Positions 53,749 to 62,128 of a stretch of 64,000 nt of DNA are shown piece by piece (within the stretch, counting starts at the first letter, position 1; each line of letters starts with the position of its first letter). The DNA is taken from assembly GCA_030591525.1 (NCBI GenBank), contig JAUVAV010000013.1:1-64000 (forward strand). Direction: 5' to 3'. Both the position numbers and the translations under genes were made by a program. This DNA comes from a candidate division FCPU426 bacterium (lineage in GTDB: Bacteria; Oederibacteriota; JAAXVQ01; JAUVAV01). The notes under the pieces were generated by a model. That model saw nothing but the letters and a program-made list of their open reading frames with translations. It searched no databases and was not told where the DNA came from.

Positions 53749-54651
53749 GTGAAGAAATTGCTGTTTTCCAGGGTCGTGATTGCGGGCGTGGGTTTAATGG
53801 GAGGCTCGCTGGGTTTGGCCATAAAAAGACAGGGATTGGCCCGGGAGGTAGTGGGACTGGTACGGCGTCGTTCGACTATTCGTGAGGCCAAGGCCCGAGG
53901 CTGCATAGACGCGGGCACACTGTCCATTCCCCAAGCGGTCCGGGACGCTGAAATGGTAGTATTGGCCGGGCCGGTTAGCAGTACTTTGCCGCTGCTCAAA
54001 GCCATGCTGCCCCATCTGCCTGCCGGATGCCTGGTTACGGACCTGGGCAGTACCAAGGTCAAGCTGCTGGGACATATAGCCGGCTTGTTGCCCCCCAAAC
54101 CAGGCTTTGATTTTATCAGTTCCCACCCCATGGCCGGCTCGGAAAAAGCCGGGGTCCAGGCCGCGCGCCGGGACTTGTACCAGGGATCGCTTTGTATGCT
54201 TATCAAGACGCCCGGGGTGAATCCGGAAACATTAGCGTGTCTTAAAGCCTTCTGGAATTCAGTAGGATGCCGGGAAATAAGGATCGTAACTCCTCAAGAG
54301 CATGATCGCTGGACAGCGGCGGTTTCGCATTTGCCGCATGCCGCAGCCGTAAGCCTGGTAAATTTAATTGCGGATTTAGCGGTCCGCGATACCGGCCTCA
54401 TGGAAATTGCAGCTACGGGGTTTTTAGATACTACCCGTATCGCCGGGGGATTGCCTGCCATGTGGCAGGATATTTTACTGAATAATCGTGAAGAAATTTG
54501 CACCGTGCTGGCCCGTTTTAGACAAAAATTGAGCCGCTTGGAAGGATTTTTAAGAAACCGGGAGGAAAAATCCCTGCGACAGGAATTGGAACGGGCTTAT
54601 GTTTTTCGCCAGGGCATGGAAGGGAAGAGGCATGGACGTAAAAAACGTTAA
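53749..54651 (+). CDS. tyrA: Prephenate dehydrogenase
   Basis: 300 residues from GTG 53749, with GTGAGGA about 8 nt upstream; the ORF-track start at 53527 runs through aroF. NAD(P)-binding VIAGVGLMGGSLGLA, then the prephenate-site pattern SSHPMAGSEKAGV and the C-terminal helical domain (WTAAVSHLPHAAAVSL). Makes hydroxyphenylpyruvate. No ACT domain. Its end overlaps aroA by 20 bp. Confidence 0.93.
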   Translation: MKKLLFSRVVIAGVGLMGGSLGLAIKRQGLAREVVGLVRRRSTIREAKARGCIDAGTLSIPQAVRDAEMVVLAGPVSSTLPLLKAMLPHLPAGCLVTDLGSTKVKLLGHIAGLLPPKPGFDFISSHPMAGSEKAGVQAARRDLYQGSLCMLIKTPGVNPETLACLKAFWNSVGCREIRIVTPQEHDRWTAAVSHLPHAAAVSLVNLIADLAVRDTGLMEIAATGFLDTTRIAGGLPAMWQDILLNNREEICTVLARFRQKLSRLEGFLRNREEKSLRQELERAYVFRQGMEGKRHGRKKR

Positions 54652-55948
54652 ACCCGCCAACCGGATCAAACACAAGATACTTATACCGGGAGATAAATCC
54701 ATTTCCCACCGGGCCGCGATCCTGGGTATGCTGTCTCAGGGAGAGACGCGTATTACTAACTTTTTAAAGGCTGAGGATTGCTTGAACACTTTGGCGGCCT
54801 GCCAACAATTAGGCGCCGGAGTGGATTGGCAGAAGGAAGAACTAATTATTCAAGGCTGCGGTCGGGAGGGACTGAAACCGCCCGGGAGCGTGATTGATTG
54901 CGGGAATTCAGGAACCGGCGTACGCCTGCTCACCGGCGTGCTGGCCGGACAGCCGTTTGAGTCGATTATAACCGGTGATGAACAGATTCGGCGCCGTCCC
55001 ATGCAGCGTATTATAGATCCCTTGACCCGGATGGGCGCGCGGATTGAGAGCGAACCGGGCGGATTCTGTCCTCTGCGTATCCGCGGGGGAAATCTTAAGG
55101 CCATTGATTATATTTCACCCGTGGCCAGTGCGCAGGTTAAGTCCTGTATAATCCTGGCCGGTCTGTTCGCGCAGGGTAAAACCAGTGTGTCCTCGCCGGG
55201 TAGTTCCCGGGATCATACCGAGCGTCTGATGAGGTTTTTCGATGTGGCAGTGGCCAGTGGAATGACCCCCGGTTCCGGGCCGGGGCAACCGCAGAATGAA
55301 AAAGTAATAGTAGACGGAAGGCCGAAGTTGAACGGCCGGAAAATAAACATACCATCTGATATCTCTTCAGCCGCGTTTTTTATGACTGCGGCCGCCCTTC
55401 TGCCGGGAACAGAACTTAAACTTAAAAATATCGGTGTGAATCCCGGCCGTTCCGGAATTATCCGGGTGCTGGAAGCTATGGGAGCGGAAATAGTAATGGA
55501 AAACCAGAAGCAGGAGGCCGGGGAACCGGTGGCTGATTTAATAATTAAAGGCAAAGGATTTTTGAAGAGCGCCCGGATTTTTGGTCCCATGATTCCCGGC
55601 CTGATAGATGAAATTCCTGTCCTGGCAGTAGCCGCGGCGGCGGCTGAAGGTGAAACCGTAATTTCGGATGCGGCTGAATTACGCGTGAAAGAAACTGACC
55701 GGATTAGTGTGCTGGCAACGGAATTAAGCAGCCTGGGAGTAGCGGTTGAGGAGCGTCCGGACGGTATGCTCATTCAAGGCGGCCATATTCGCGGAGGAGA
55801 GGTTGATTCTCATGGTGATCATCGTCTGGCCATGAGTCTGGCCATAGCCGGCCTGGTTTCCGAGCAGGGCGTAACCATTAAGCATACACAGTGTGTGAAT
55901 ACCTCTTTTCCCGGTTTCTGGGAGATATTGGAGCAGGCTGCGCGATGA
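54632..55948 (+). CDS. aroA: 3-phosphoshikimate 1-carboxyvinyltransferase (EPSP synthase)
   Basis: 438 residues from ATG 54632, set by GGGAAGAGG. Family motifs are complete: PGDKSISHRAAI, DCGNSGTGVRLLTG, RDHTERLM, DEIPVLAVAAA and ELRVKETDRI. Sixth step of the shikimate pathway. Overlaps tyrA at its start and cmk (ATGA) at its end. Confidence 0.96.
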   Translation: MDVKNVKPANRIKHKILIPGDKSISHRAAILGMLSQGETRITNFLKAEDCLNTLAACQQLGAGVDWQKEELIIQGCGREGLKPPGSVIDCGNSGTGVRLLTGVLAGQPFESIITGDEQIRRRPMQRIIDPLTRMGARIESEPGGFCPLRIRGGNLKAIDYISPVASAQVKSCIILAGLFAQGKTSVSSPGSSRDHTERLMRFFDVAVASGMTPGSGPGQPQNEKVIVDGRPKLNGRKINIPSDISSAAFFMTAAALLPGTELKLKNIGVNPGRSGIIRVLEAMGAEIVMENQKQEAGEPVADLIIKGKGFLKSARIFGPMIPGLIDEIPVLAVAAAAAEGETVISDAAELRVKETDRISVLATELSSLGVAVEERPDGMLIQGGHIRGGEVDSHGDHRLAMSLAIAGLVSEQGVTIKHTQCVNTSFPGFWEILEQAAR

Positions 55949-56640
55949 GTTTAAATTCAAAAAAACGCCTCATTATTGCGATTGACGGGCCGGCCGGAGC
56001 CGGCAAGAGTTCGGTTGCGAAATCGCTGGCCCAGCGGCTTAATTATTTATATATTGATACCGGCGCCATGTATCGCGCGGTTACTTTTAAAGCTATGCAA
56101 GCGGGGATAGACCTTTCTGACGGCCGGGCGGTAGAAGATATAGCCCGGACGGTGAAGCTGGAATTTGTGGCTGGACAAGCCGGCGTAATTTATATGGATG
56201 GCGCGGACGTGTCAGCAGCCATTCGTACACCGGAAGTATCCCGGAACGTCTCGGCTTACGTAGCCAGTTATCCGGGTGTGCGCCAAAAACTGGTTGAGCT
56301 TCAGCAGGCCATGGGCGCCCCCGGCGGGGTAGTAATGGAAGGCCGGGATATTACCACCGTGGTTTTTCCCCGGGCAGAGGTCAAGGTATTTCTGGATGCC
56401 GGGCAGGAAGAACGGGCTTGCCGCCGTTTTGAAGAACTCAGGGGCCAGGGCCGCGAACAATCCTATAATGAACTTTTGGCTGATCTGAAACGCCGGGACC
56501 AGGAGGACCGTAACCGGCCCGGAGGAGCCTTGCAATGCGTGCCTGATGCCCTGGTATTGGATTCCACTCGTATGAGTATTGACCAGGTAGTTGATGCCAT
56601 ACTACAGGTGGTTCACGAAAAAGCGGCCCTCCCGGAATGA
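55945..56640 (+). CDS. cmk: Cytidylate kinase
   Basis: 231 residues from ATG 55945, the ATGA overlap with aroA; the longer ORF is a shadow. P-loop AIDGPAGAGKSSVAK, substrate motif YIDTGAMYRAVT, MEGRDITTVVFPRA and RDQEDRNRPGGALQ, all typical of bacterial CMP kinase. Phosphorylates CMP/dCMP. aroA-cmk-plsC-ispH-rpsA order is common in many bacteria. Confidence 0.95.
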   Translation: MSLNSKKRLIIAIDGPAGAGKSSVAKSLAQRLNYLYIDTGAMYRAVTFKAMQAGIDLSDGRAVEDIARTVKLEFVAGQAGVIYMDGADVSAAIRTPEVSRNVSAYVASYPGVRQKLVELQQAMGAPGGVVMEGRDITTVVFPRAEVKVFLDAGQEERACRRFEELRGQGREQSYNELLADLKRRDQEDRNRPGGALQCVPDALVLDSTRMSIDQVVDAILQVVHEKAALPE

Positions 56641-57272
56641 GGTGGCATTACCGGATTATATTAGCTTTGGCCGAATTGGTTCTACGTCTTTTTTTCCGGC
56701 TGAAGGTCAAGGACTGGAAAAAGATTCCCCAACATGGCGGACTCCTTCTGGCCAGCAATCACGCCAGCTACCTGGATCCGCCCGCAATAGCGGTTGGGGT
56801 CTGTCACCGCGAAATTCACTTTATGGCCAGATCAACGCTTTTCAAGCGCGGCGGTTTTGGCCGGCTGCTCAGCAGCGTAAATACCCATCCGATTGTACGG
56901 GGAAAGGGTCCGGATCAGGATTGGGAGCTTTTTATAAAAGTCATGAAAAGCGGCGGGGCCCTGCTGGTTTTTCCCGAGGGTACACGCACGAAAAACGGCG
57001 AGCTGCAGCGCGGCAAAACCGGATTCGCCAAGCTGGCGTATATGAGCCAAATGCCGGTCTATCCCGTCTATATTCACGGCAGTTATGCGGCCTGGCCTAA
57101 AGGCGGCCCGATACGCTGCCGGCCGATAAGTGTTGTTTTTGGGGATCAGGTTGGGCTGGGCGATCTCTACGCCCAGCCGGAGGAAAAACCTGCCTTGCGG
57201 GAAATATCCCAGCGGGTTATGAATGCCATTGCCGGTTTAAAAAAGGAAGTCGAGGAGGAGGCAGCCGGTTGA
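56637..57272 (+). CDS. plsC: 1-acylglycerol-3-phosphate acyltransferase
   Basis: 211 residues, ATGA overlap with cmk. PlsC motifs: HX4D in SNHASYLDPP, then FPEGTRTKNG and the hydrophobic PVYPVYIHGS. An N-terminal membrane-binding helix (RIILALAELVLRLFFRL) is present. Adds the second acyl chain in phospholipid synthesis at the inner membrane. Confidence 0.93.
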   Translation: MRWHYRIILALAELVLRLFFRLKVKDWKKIPQHGGLLLASNHASYLDPPAIAVGVCHREIHFMARSTLFKRGGFGRLLSSVNTHPIVRGKGPDQDWELFIKVMKSGGALLVFPEGTRTKNGELQRGKTGFAKLAYMSQMPVYPVYIHGSYAAWPKGGPIRCRPISVVFGDQVGLGDLYAQPEEKPALREISQRVMNAIAGLKKEVEEEAAG

Positions 57273-58114
57273 AAATCTCGCTGACCAAAAACGCCGGACA
57301 TTGTTTTGGCGTGAAGGCTGCCATCCAAAAAGCTTTTGAAACCGTGCGCCGGGAGCGGCAGCCGGTTTTTACGCTGGGGCCGATTATCCACAATCCCCAA
57401 GTGGTGCGTAGCCTGGAAAAAGAAGGCGTGAAAGCGGTTAAAAACTTGAGCGAGATTCCCAAGGGTGTTATAATCATTCGTTCTCACGGAGTTTCACCGC
57501 AGGTTATTGCAACGGCCCAAGCCCGGGGTTTAAAGGTTGTGGATGCTACTTGTCCTTTTGTGCAGCGCGCCCATCAACTGGCGCGGCAACTGGTGGAGAG
57601 CGGGTATGACCTGATAATACTGGGTGATTTTGCTCATCCTGAAGTGGAAGGAATTGTCGGGACAGTGCAGGGCCGGGCAACCGTGGTCTCAGGAGCCAGC
57701 GAGATACTGGATCTGCCGGAAAAAAAGAGTTACGGCTTGATTGCGCAAACCACCCAGACCCTGGAAAATCTTCAGCAGGTGGCCAGCGCGCTGCTGACGC
57801 GAACCCGGACACTCAAGGTTTTAAATACTATTTGCAATGCCACTACGGATCTTCAGAAGCAGACTCGTTTGCTCGCACAAGCAGTTGATCTGATGTTGGT
57901 GGTGGGCGGGCGCAACAGCGCTAATACCACACGCTTGGCAGTGATTTGCCAAGAGGCCGGGGTGCCGGTTTATCATATTGAAACCGCGGATGAAATTCAA
58001 CCGGGCTGGTTGCAGGGAGTTAAACATGCGGGAGTTACCGCAGGAACTTCCACCCCGGAAGAAGTTATTAAAGAAATCATGGAGCGTTTAAAAAATATGA
58101 CGGATGCCGGGTAA
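57269..58114 (+). CDS. ispH: 4-hydroxy-3-methylbut-2-enyl diphosphate reductase
   Basis: 281 residues from TTG 57269 overlapping the plsC stop (TTGA). The three iron-sulfur cysteines are visible (NAGHCFGVKAA, DATCPFVQRAH, LNTICNATTD), as are IIRSHGV, the active-site region GDFAHPEVEGIVG and GTSTPEEVI. Last step of the MEP isoprenoid pathway, making IPP and DMAPP. Here it is a separate gene upstream of the S1 protein, to which it is fused in some Firmicutes. Confidence 0.96.
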   Translation: MKISLTKNAGHCFGVKAAIQKAFETVRRERQPVFTLGPIIHNPQVVRSLEKEGVKAVKNLSEIPKGVIIIRSHGVSPQVIATAQARGLKVVDATCPFVQRAHQLARQLVESGYDLIILGDFAHPEVEGIVGTVQGRATVVSGASEILDLPEKKSYGLIAQTTQTLENLQQVASALLTRTRTLKVLNTICNATTDLQKQTRLLAQAVDLMLVVGGRNSANTTRLAVICQEAGVPVYHIETADEIQPGWLQGVKHAGVTAGTSTPEEVIKEIMERLKNMTDAG

Positions 58115-58194
58115 TATATCAGGCGGTCGTTATAGCGGTATATTTCGCGATAATGTTGTATGTATTTGCCAAGGTGTTTGCCCGTGCATTTTAC

Positions 58195-58277
58195 GTAGGG
58201 GCGGACTTCCATGTCCGCCCATTAGAAATATCGCATATCCTTGAACCGCGGGTCGGCATGGAAGCCGACCCCTACGG
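58195..58277. repeat. Two GTAGGGGC-family palindromes before rpsA
   Basis: GTAGGGGCGGAC..GTCCGCCC (58195-58220) and GGGTCGGC..GCCGACCCCTAC (about 58250-58275), lying head to head. The gap 58115-58369 has no other feature I can name. Confidence 0.65.
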
Positions 58278-58369
58278 TTGGATGATTTGCGATAAGGAAC
58301 TCCAGGTTTATGCCCGGAGGTTTCATTACTCCGCACTTTACGGTGGAGAAGATATATTGGAGGCTGTAG

Positions 58370-60364
58370 ATGATGGTAGACGAAGAGATTAAACCGCGGC
58401 CGGACGAGCCGGAGGAGCCCTTGGCAGCGCAGGAAATAGGGGGCGGCACACCCTTGAATGACGATATGAAAATACCGAGCTATCCGGTTGACGAAAATTA
58501 CGAGACTAAGGAAGGGATTGGTCCGGGTACGCCTCTGAATGAACTGGAGACCACCTCTCCTGAAACTACGGCTAAGCCCGCCGAGGTTGCTAATAAACTT
58601 CCGGAAGAGCCGGAAAAGGAAGTTCCCAGCCGGCCGGAGGAACCGGTTGCGGAACCGCGGGAAGAAGAAGGGGATTTCGCCGAGGAATTGGAGCAGGCGC
58701 TGGAGAATGAACCCGAGCTCGGAGAAATAGTCAAGGGACGGGTCCTGCGTATTGATGAAGAAGGAGTTGTTGTAGATATAGGTTCAAAGTCCGAAGGCAT
58801 TATTCCACGGGAAGAATTTCTTGATGCCCGGGGAGAGTTTTCCGCCCAAGTAGGCGATGAAGTTGATGTTCTGCTGGAACGCCGGGAGAACCGGGACGGG
58901 TTGGTGGTCTTGTCCAAGCGGAAGGTAGATAAGCAAAGAAGCTGGAATGCGGCAAATATGGCTTTAGCAAACGGGACCAGCCTGGAAGGAATAGCACTCT
59001 CCAAATGTAAAGGCGGTTTTGTTGTAGATCTCGGAGGAGTGCAGGCCTTTCTGCCCGGATCTCATATGGATGTCCGGCCGGTTAAAGATCCGGATACCTG
59101 CTTAAACCAACGCCTGCAATTTAAAGTAATTAAGCTGAACCGGGAGCGCGGCAATATCGTGGTTTCCCGCCGGAATCATCTTATAGATGAACTCAACCAG
59201 CAGCGCTCCCAGGTTATTTCCGAACTTAAGCCCGGACGTCTGGTCAAGGGAGTAGTGAAAAATCTTACCAACTATGGAGCTTTTATTGACATAGGCGGAG
59301 TGGACGGACTGTTGCATATCAATGACATGGCATGGTCCAAGGTTACCAATCCCCGCCAGGTAGTAAAAACCGGCAAGGAGATAGAGGTCCTGGTGCTCTC
59401 GATTGATGAAGCCACGGGCAAAATAGCATTGGGACTCAAGCAGAAAAGTGAAGATCCCTGGGTCAATATTGCGGCCAAGTATCCGGTGGAAAGCCTGATC
59501 GAGGCCGAGGTGGTTTCTTTGACTGATTTTGGGGCCTTTTTGCGGATTGAGAACGAGGTAGAAGGTTTGCTCCCGATTTCGGAGATTTCCTGGACCAAAC
59601 GCCTGCGCCATCCCAAGGAAATTTTAAAGGTCGGGGACAGCCTGCGGGTGAAGATATTAGCGTTGGACCCCCAGGCCAAGAAAATCACCCTGGGGTTGCG
59701 CCAGACCGAGCCGGAGCCTTTTGCCTTGTTTATGGAGAATTTTCGAAACGGCCAGACGCTGGACGGCGAGGTAAAATCAATTACCAAATACGGTGCCTTT
59801 GTTGAACTGGTTGAAGGGGTAACCGGTTTATTGCATATATCCGATATGTCTTGGGATGGGTCGCTTAAAAACCCGGGAGAGCTGGTCAAAGTGGGTGAGC
59901 GGATAACGGTTAAGATATTGGAAATCCAGGCCGATAGAAAAAAAATATCCCTGGGATTGAAACAGCTCCAAGAGGATCCTTGGATCGTTGCCGCTAAAAA
60001 GTATTCCGTGGGAAGGGTGGTTAAGGCTAAGGTTGTCCGGAATACCAAATTCGGAGTATTTGTTCAGATGGAACCCGGAGTGGAAGGGTTGATTCATATT
60101 ACCCAATTGGAAAAAGGGAAAGAACGCTCCGAACCCAAACCTCTGCCCGAGGGAGAATACGTGCAGGCCAAAATAATCAAGGTAAATTCGAAAGAGCATA
60201 AAATAGCTCTTTCCATCCGGGAGTTTATGCAGGATCAAGAGCAGGTGGAAATGAAGAAATATTTGGAGCCGGCTAATAAACCCGGGATTTCACTGGGCGA
60301 AATTTCCGGTCTGAGCCGGGAAGAACTGCTTAAACGTTTCCCGGAGAAACCGGAAAATGAATGA
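58370..60364 (+). CDS. rpsA: Ribosomal protein S1-like, six S1 domains, long acidic N-terminus
   Basis: 664 residues. RBS TTGGAGG about 8 nt before ATG 58370. The first 115 residues are acidic and Pro-rich, with two G-T-P-L-N-(D/E) motifs, and are not part of the S1 fold. Six S1/OB domains follow at about 116-186, 205-270, 288-357, 375-443, 461-530 and 547-615; domains 3-5 carry the NYGAFIDI/DFGAFLRI/KYGAFVEL and (G)LLHI(N/S)DMSW motifs. It would bring mRNA to the 30S ribosome. Longer than E. coli S1 (557 residues) because of the N-terminal extension. Confidence 0.92.
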   Translation: MMVDEEIKPRPDEPEEPLAAQEIGGGTPLNDDMKIPSYPVDENYETKEGIGPGTPLNELETTSPETTAKPAEVANKLPEEPEKEVPSRPEEPVAEPREEEGDFAEELEQALENEPELGEIVKGRVLRIDEEGVVVDIGSKSEGIIPREEFLDARGEFSAQVGDEVDVLLERRENRDGLVVLSKRKVDKQRSWNAANMALANGTSLEGIALSKCKGGFVVDLGGVQAFLPGSHMDVRPVKDPDTCLNQRLQFKVIKLNRERGNIVVSRRNHLIDELNQQRSQVISELKPGRLVKGVVKNLTNYGAFIDIGGVDGLLHINDMAWSKVTNPRQVVKTGKEIEVLVLSIDEATGKIALGLKQKSEDPWVNIAAKYPVESLIEAEVVSLTDFGAFLRIENEVEGLLPISEISWTKRLRHPKEILKVGDSLRVKILALDPQAKKITLGLRQTEPEPFALFMENFRNGQTLDGEVKSITKYGAFVELVEGVTGLLHISDMSWDGSLKNPGELVKVGERITVKILEIQADRKKISLGLKQLQEDPWIVAAKKYSVGRVVKAKVVRNTKFGVFVQMEPGVEGLIHITQLEKGKERSEPKPLPEGEYVQAKIIKVNSKEHKIALSIREFMQDQEQVEMKKYLEPANKPGISLGEISGLSREELLKRFPEKPENE

Positions 60365-60467
60365 ACGTGTGTAATCGGGAAGTAGTCACAGGCGTAATTG
60401 GTTAGTATCTGTCGCGAAAGGTTGTTTTCGGAAAGGGTTGTCATAACCGAATGATTTTTATATTTCG

Positions 60468-60496
60468 GTAGGGGCAGGTTCTAAACCCGCCCTTAC
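60468..60496. repeat. GTAGGGGC-family palindrome, with a degenerate GTCATTCC-type copy next to it
   Basis: GTAGGGGCAGGTT..AACCCGCCCTTAC. About 25 bp further on (60520-60597) lies a decayed GTCATTCC-type element (CTGGATTCCCGCTC, GAGCGGAAT, GCATGCGGAAATGACG). Together they occupy most of the 317-bp gap 60365-60681; no gene seen. Confidence 0.6.
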
Positions 60497-60681
60497 AAAT
60501 AATTCTTTGAAAATCAAAGCCGCTGGATTCCCGCTCAAGTATGGAGATGAGCGGAATAGATTATTGACATGCATCTTAAAGGCATGCGGAAATGACGTAA
60601 CTCCCGTAATCAGAAAATATCTTTCCGCAGCAGGAAGTACTTAAAAGAGCAGGAAGACAACATAAGAGGAGGGAAAAAGGC

Positions 60682-61341
60682 ATGAGAACCGCTCAGGAGA
60701 TTTTTAGCCGCTATGGAAAAACGTATGCTGCCGGCGATGTAATATTCAACGAAGGCGATATTGGAGAGGAGATGTTTATTATCCAGTCCGGCCAGGTAAA
60801 AATCGTAAAAAAAACCAATAAGGAAGAGAAAACCCTGGTAATCCTTTCCGAGGGCGATTTTTTCGGAGAAATGGCGGTGATTGACCGCGAACCGCGTTCC
60901 GCCGGCGCTGTCGCCATTACCGAGACCAGATGCATAGTATTAAACAACGCGGTTTTTGAGTCCACCATGCAGTCGAATATACATATTGTAAAAAGAATAC
61001 TGCGCAACATGAGCTCCCGGTTGCGCGAAGCCAATAAACAGATTGCCAACCTGCTTTTAAAGGATCATAATCGCAGAGTAGCCAATACTCTGGTCCTGAT
61101 TGCCCAGAAGCACGGCACCCAGACCGATAAGGGGATTGTAATGGATTTTCCCCTTACGGTCGTGGAATTGGCCAGTTCCTCCGGCTTGTCCGCTGAGATT
61201 GATAAAGTTAAGGACATTCTGAGCAAATTGGAAAAAGCCAAAGTTATCAGATTCGAGGGAGAACGAATAATTATTAGTTCTCTGGAAAATTTGGGTAAAT
61301 TTATTCAATACCTTGAGATGAAGGAAGAATTCGGGGTATAG
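60682..61341 (+). CDS. Crp/Fnr-family transcription regulator
   Basis: 219 residues, GGAGGG 8-9 nt before the ATG. Cyclic-nucleotide-binding beta-roll (about 10-120; FNEGDIGEEMFIIQSGQVKIV, LSEGDFFGEMAVIDREPRSAGAVA) and the long dimer helix, then a short C-terminal winged-helix region (DFPLTVVELASSSGLSAEIDKVKDILSKLEKAKVI). No Fe-S cysteines of the Fnr type, so an effector such as cAMP or none is likely. The recognition helix is poorly conserved. Target genes are unknown. A hairpin at 61346-61375 follows the stop. Confidence 0.88.
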   Translation: MRTAQEIFSRYGKTYAAGDVIFNEGDIGEEMFIIQSGQVKIVKKTNKEEKTLVILSEGDFFGEMAVIDREPRSAGAVAITETRCIVLNNAVFESTMQSNIHIVKRILRNMSSRLREANKQIANLLLKDHNRRVANTLVLIAQKHGTQTDKGIVMDFPLTVVELASSSGLSAEIDKVKDILSKLEKAKVIRFEGERIIISSLENLGKFIQYLEMKEEFGV

Positions 61342-61480
61342 CCTAGGAGCCTGAGCAATTAGTTGCTCAGGCTCCAGAGCATTTGAGATTCGATAGTAGA
61401 AATTAGATAAAATATCGCAAATGCGGTCTACTTTCTACTATCCACTCTCAAAAAACCGACTAATTGCTCAAACTCCTAGG
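61342..61480. mobile_element. MITE-like element (c) with GAGCAATTAGT inverted ends
   Basis: The left end CCTAGGAGCCTGAGCAATTA and the reverse complement of the right end CCTAGGAGTTTGAGCAATTA match at 20 of 22 outer positions. The left end is part of a perfect 13-bp hairpin (GGAGCCTGAGCAA-TTAG-TTGCTCAGGCTCC, 61346-61375). The interior has GCATTTGA...CAAATGCGGTC, as at 34970-35010. It begins directly at the stop codon of the Crp gene. Confidence 0.68.
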
Positions 61481-61532
61481 TGCTCGGGTCAAACGCATGG
61501 CTAATATATTACAAGAAAAGGAGGGATGAAGA

Positions 61533-62123
61533 ATGAGGAAATTGTCTGCGGTTTTGGTGCTGGTTCTGGCGGCCGGATTAGGCGGTTGCGGGGGAGAAGG
61601 GCCTGATGAGCGGCGGGGAAATATGTTTTTTAAAAACGGAAAATATTATGAAGCCTTCCAGGCTTACGAGAAAGCCGTGGCCAAGGATGCTAAACTCCTG
61701 GAATCCCGGGAATTCGCAGAAAAATTCAAGAATGCTTATTATTACTACGGCGGGGCGCTGGAGATGAGCGGCAGCCTGGAATCAGCGGTTAAATATTATA
61801 TTTTAGGCTTTGACCTGGTTCCCACGGACGTGGGGATTTGTGATAAGCTGGCAAAATATTTCTGGGGAGATGAGGAGTTTGAAAAAGGCATAAAATATTT
61901 TAAACGCCTCTTGGAATTGGACGCGGAAAGCCCGGATACTGATAAAAAATGGGCTGTCATGGGTGAGGATTATTATGCCCTGGGATATTCCTTGTTTAAA
62001 ACCAAGAAGTATTTGGAAGCGATAGAAGCGTTGGAGCAATCACTTAAAGTCGCTCCCCGGGGAGCCTTTGCGAAGAAAGCGAAGAGTGCGCTGGCCGCTG
62101 CCAAGGCCGCGATGAAAAAGTAA
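61533..62123 (+). CDS. TPR lipoprotein
   Basis: 196 residues, GGAGG upstream. The signal peptide ends in a lipobox (AAGLGGC, Cys about residue 19-20). Three to four TPR-like units: GNMFFKNGKYYEAFQAYEKAV, YYYGGALEMSGSLESAVKYY, YYALGYSLFKTKKYLEAIEALE. The C-terminus is Ala/Lys-rich. An envelope adaptor is likely (compare BamD-like or PilF-like TPR lipoproteins), but no specific family is evident. Confidence 0.75.
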   Translation: MRKLSAVLVLVLAAGLGGCGGEGPDERRGNMFFKNGKYYEAFQAYEKAVAKDAKLLESREFAEKFKNAYYYYGGALEMSGSLESAVKYYILGFDLVPTDVGICDKLAKYFWGDEEFEKGIKYFKRLLELDAESPDTDKKWAVMGEDYYALGYSLFKTKKYLEAIEALEQSLKVAPRGAFAKKAKSALAAAKAAMKK

Positions 62124-62128
62124 GTATC

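Noticed and set aside
58153-58392. 79-residue + strand ORF before rpsA
   Set aside because: It runs through two GTAGGGGC palindromes and into rpsA in another frame; no RBS.
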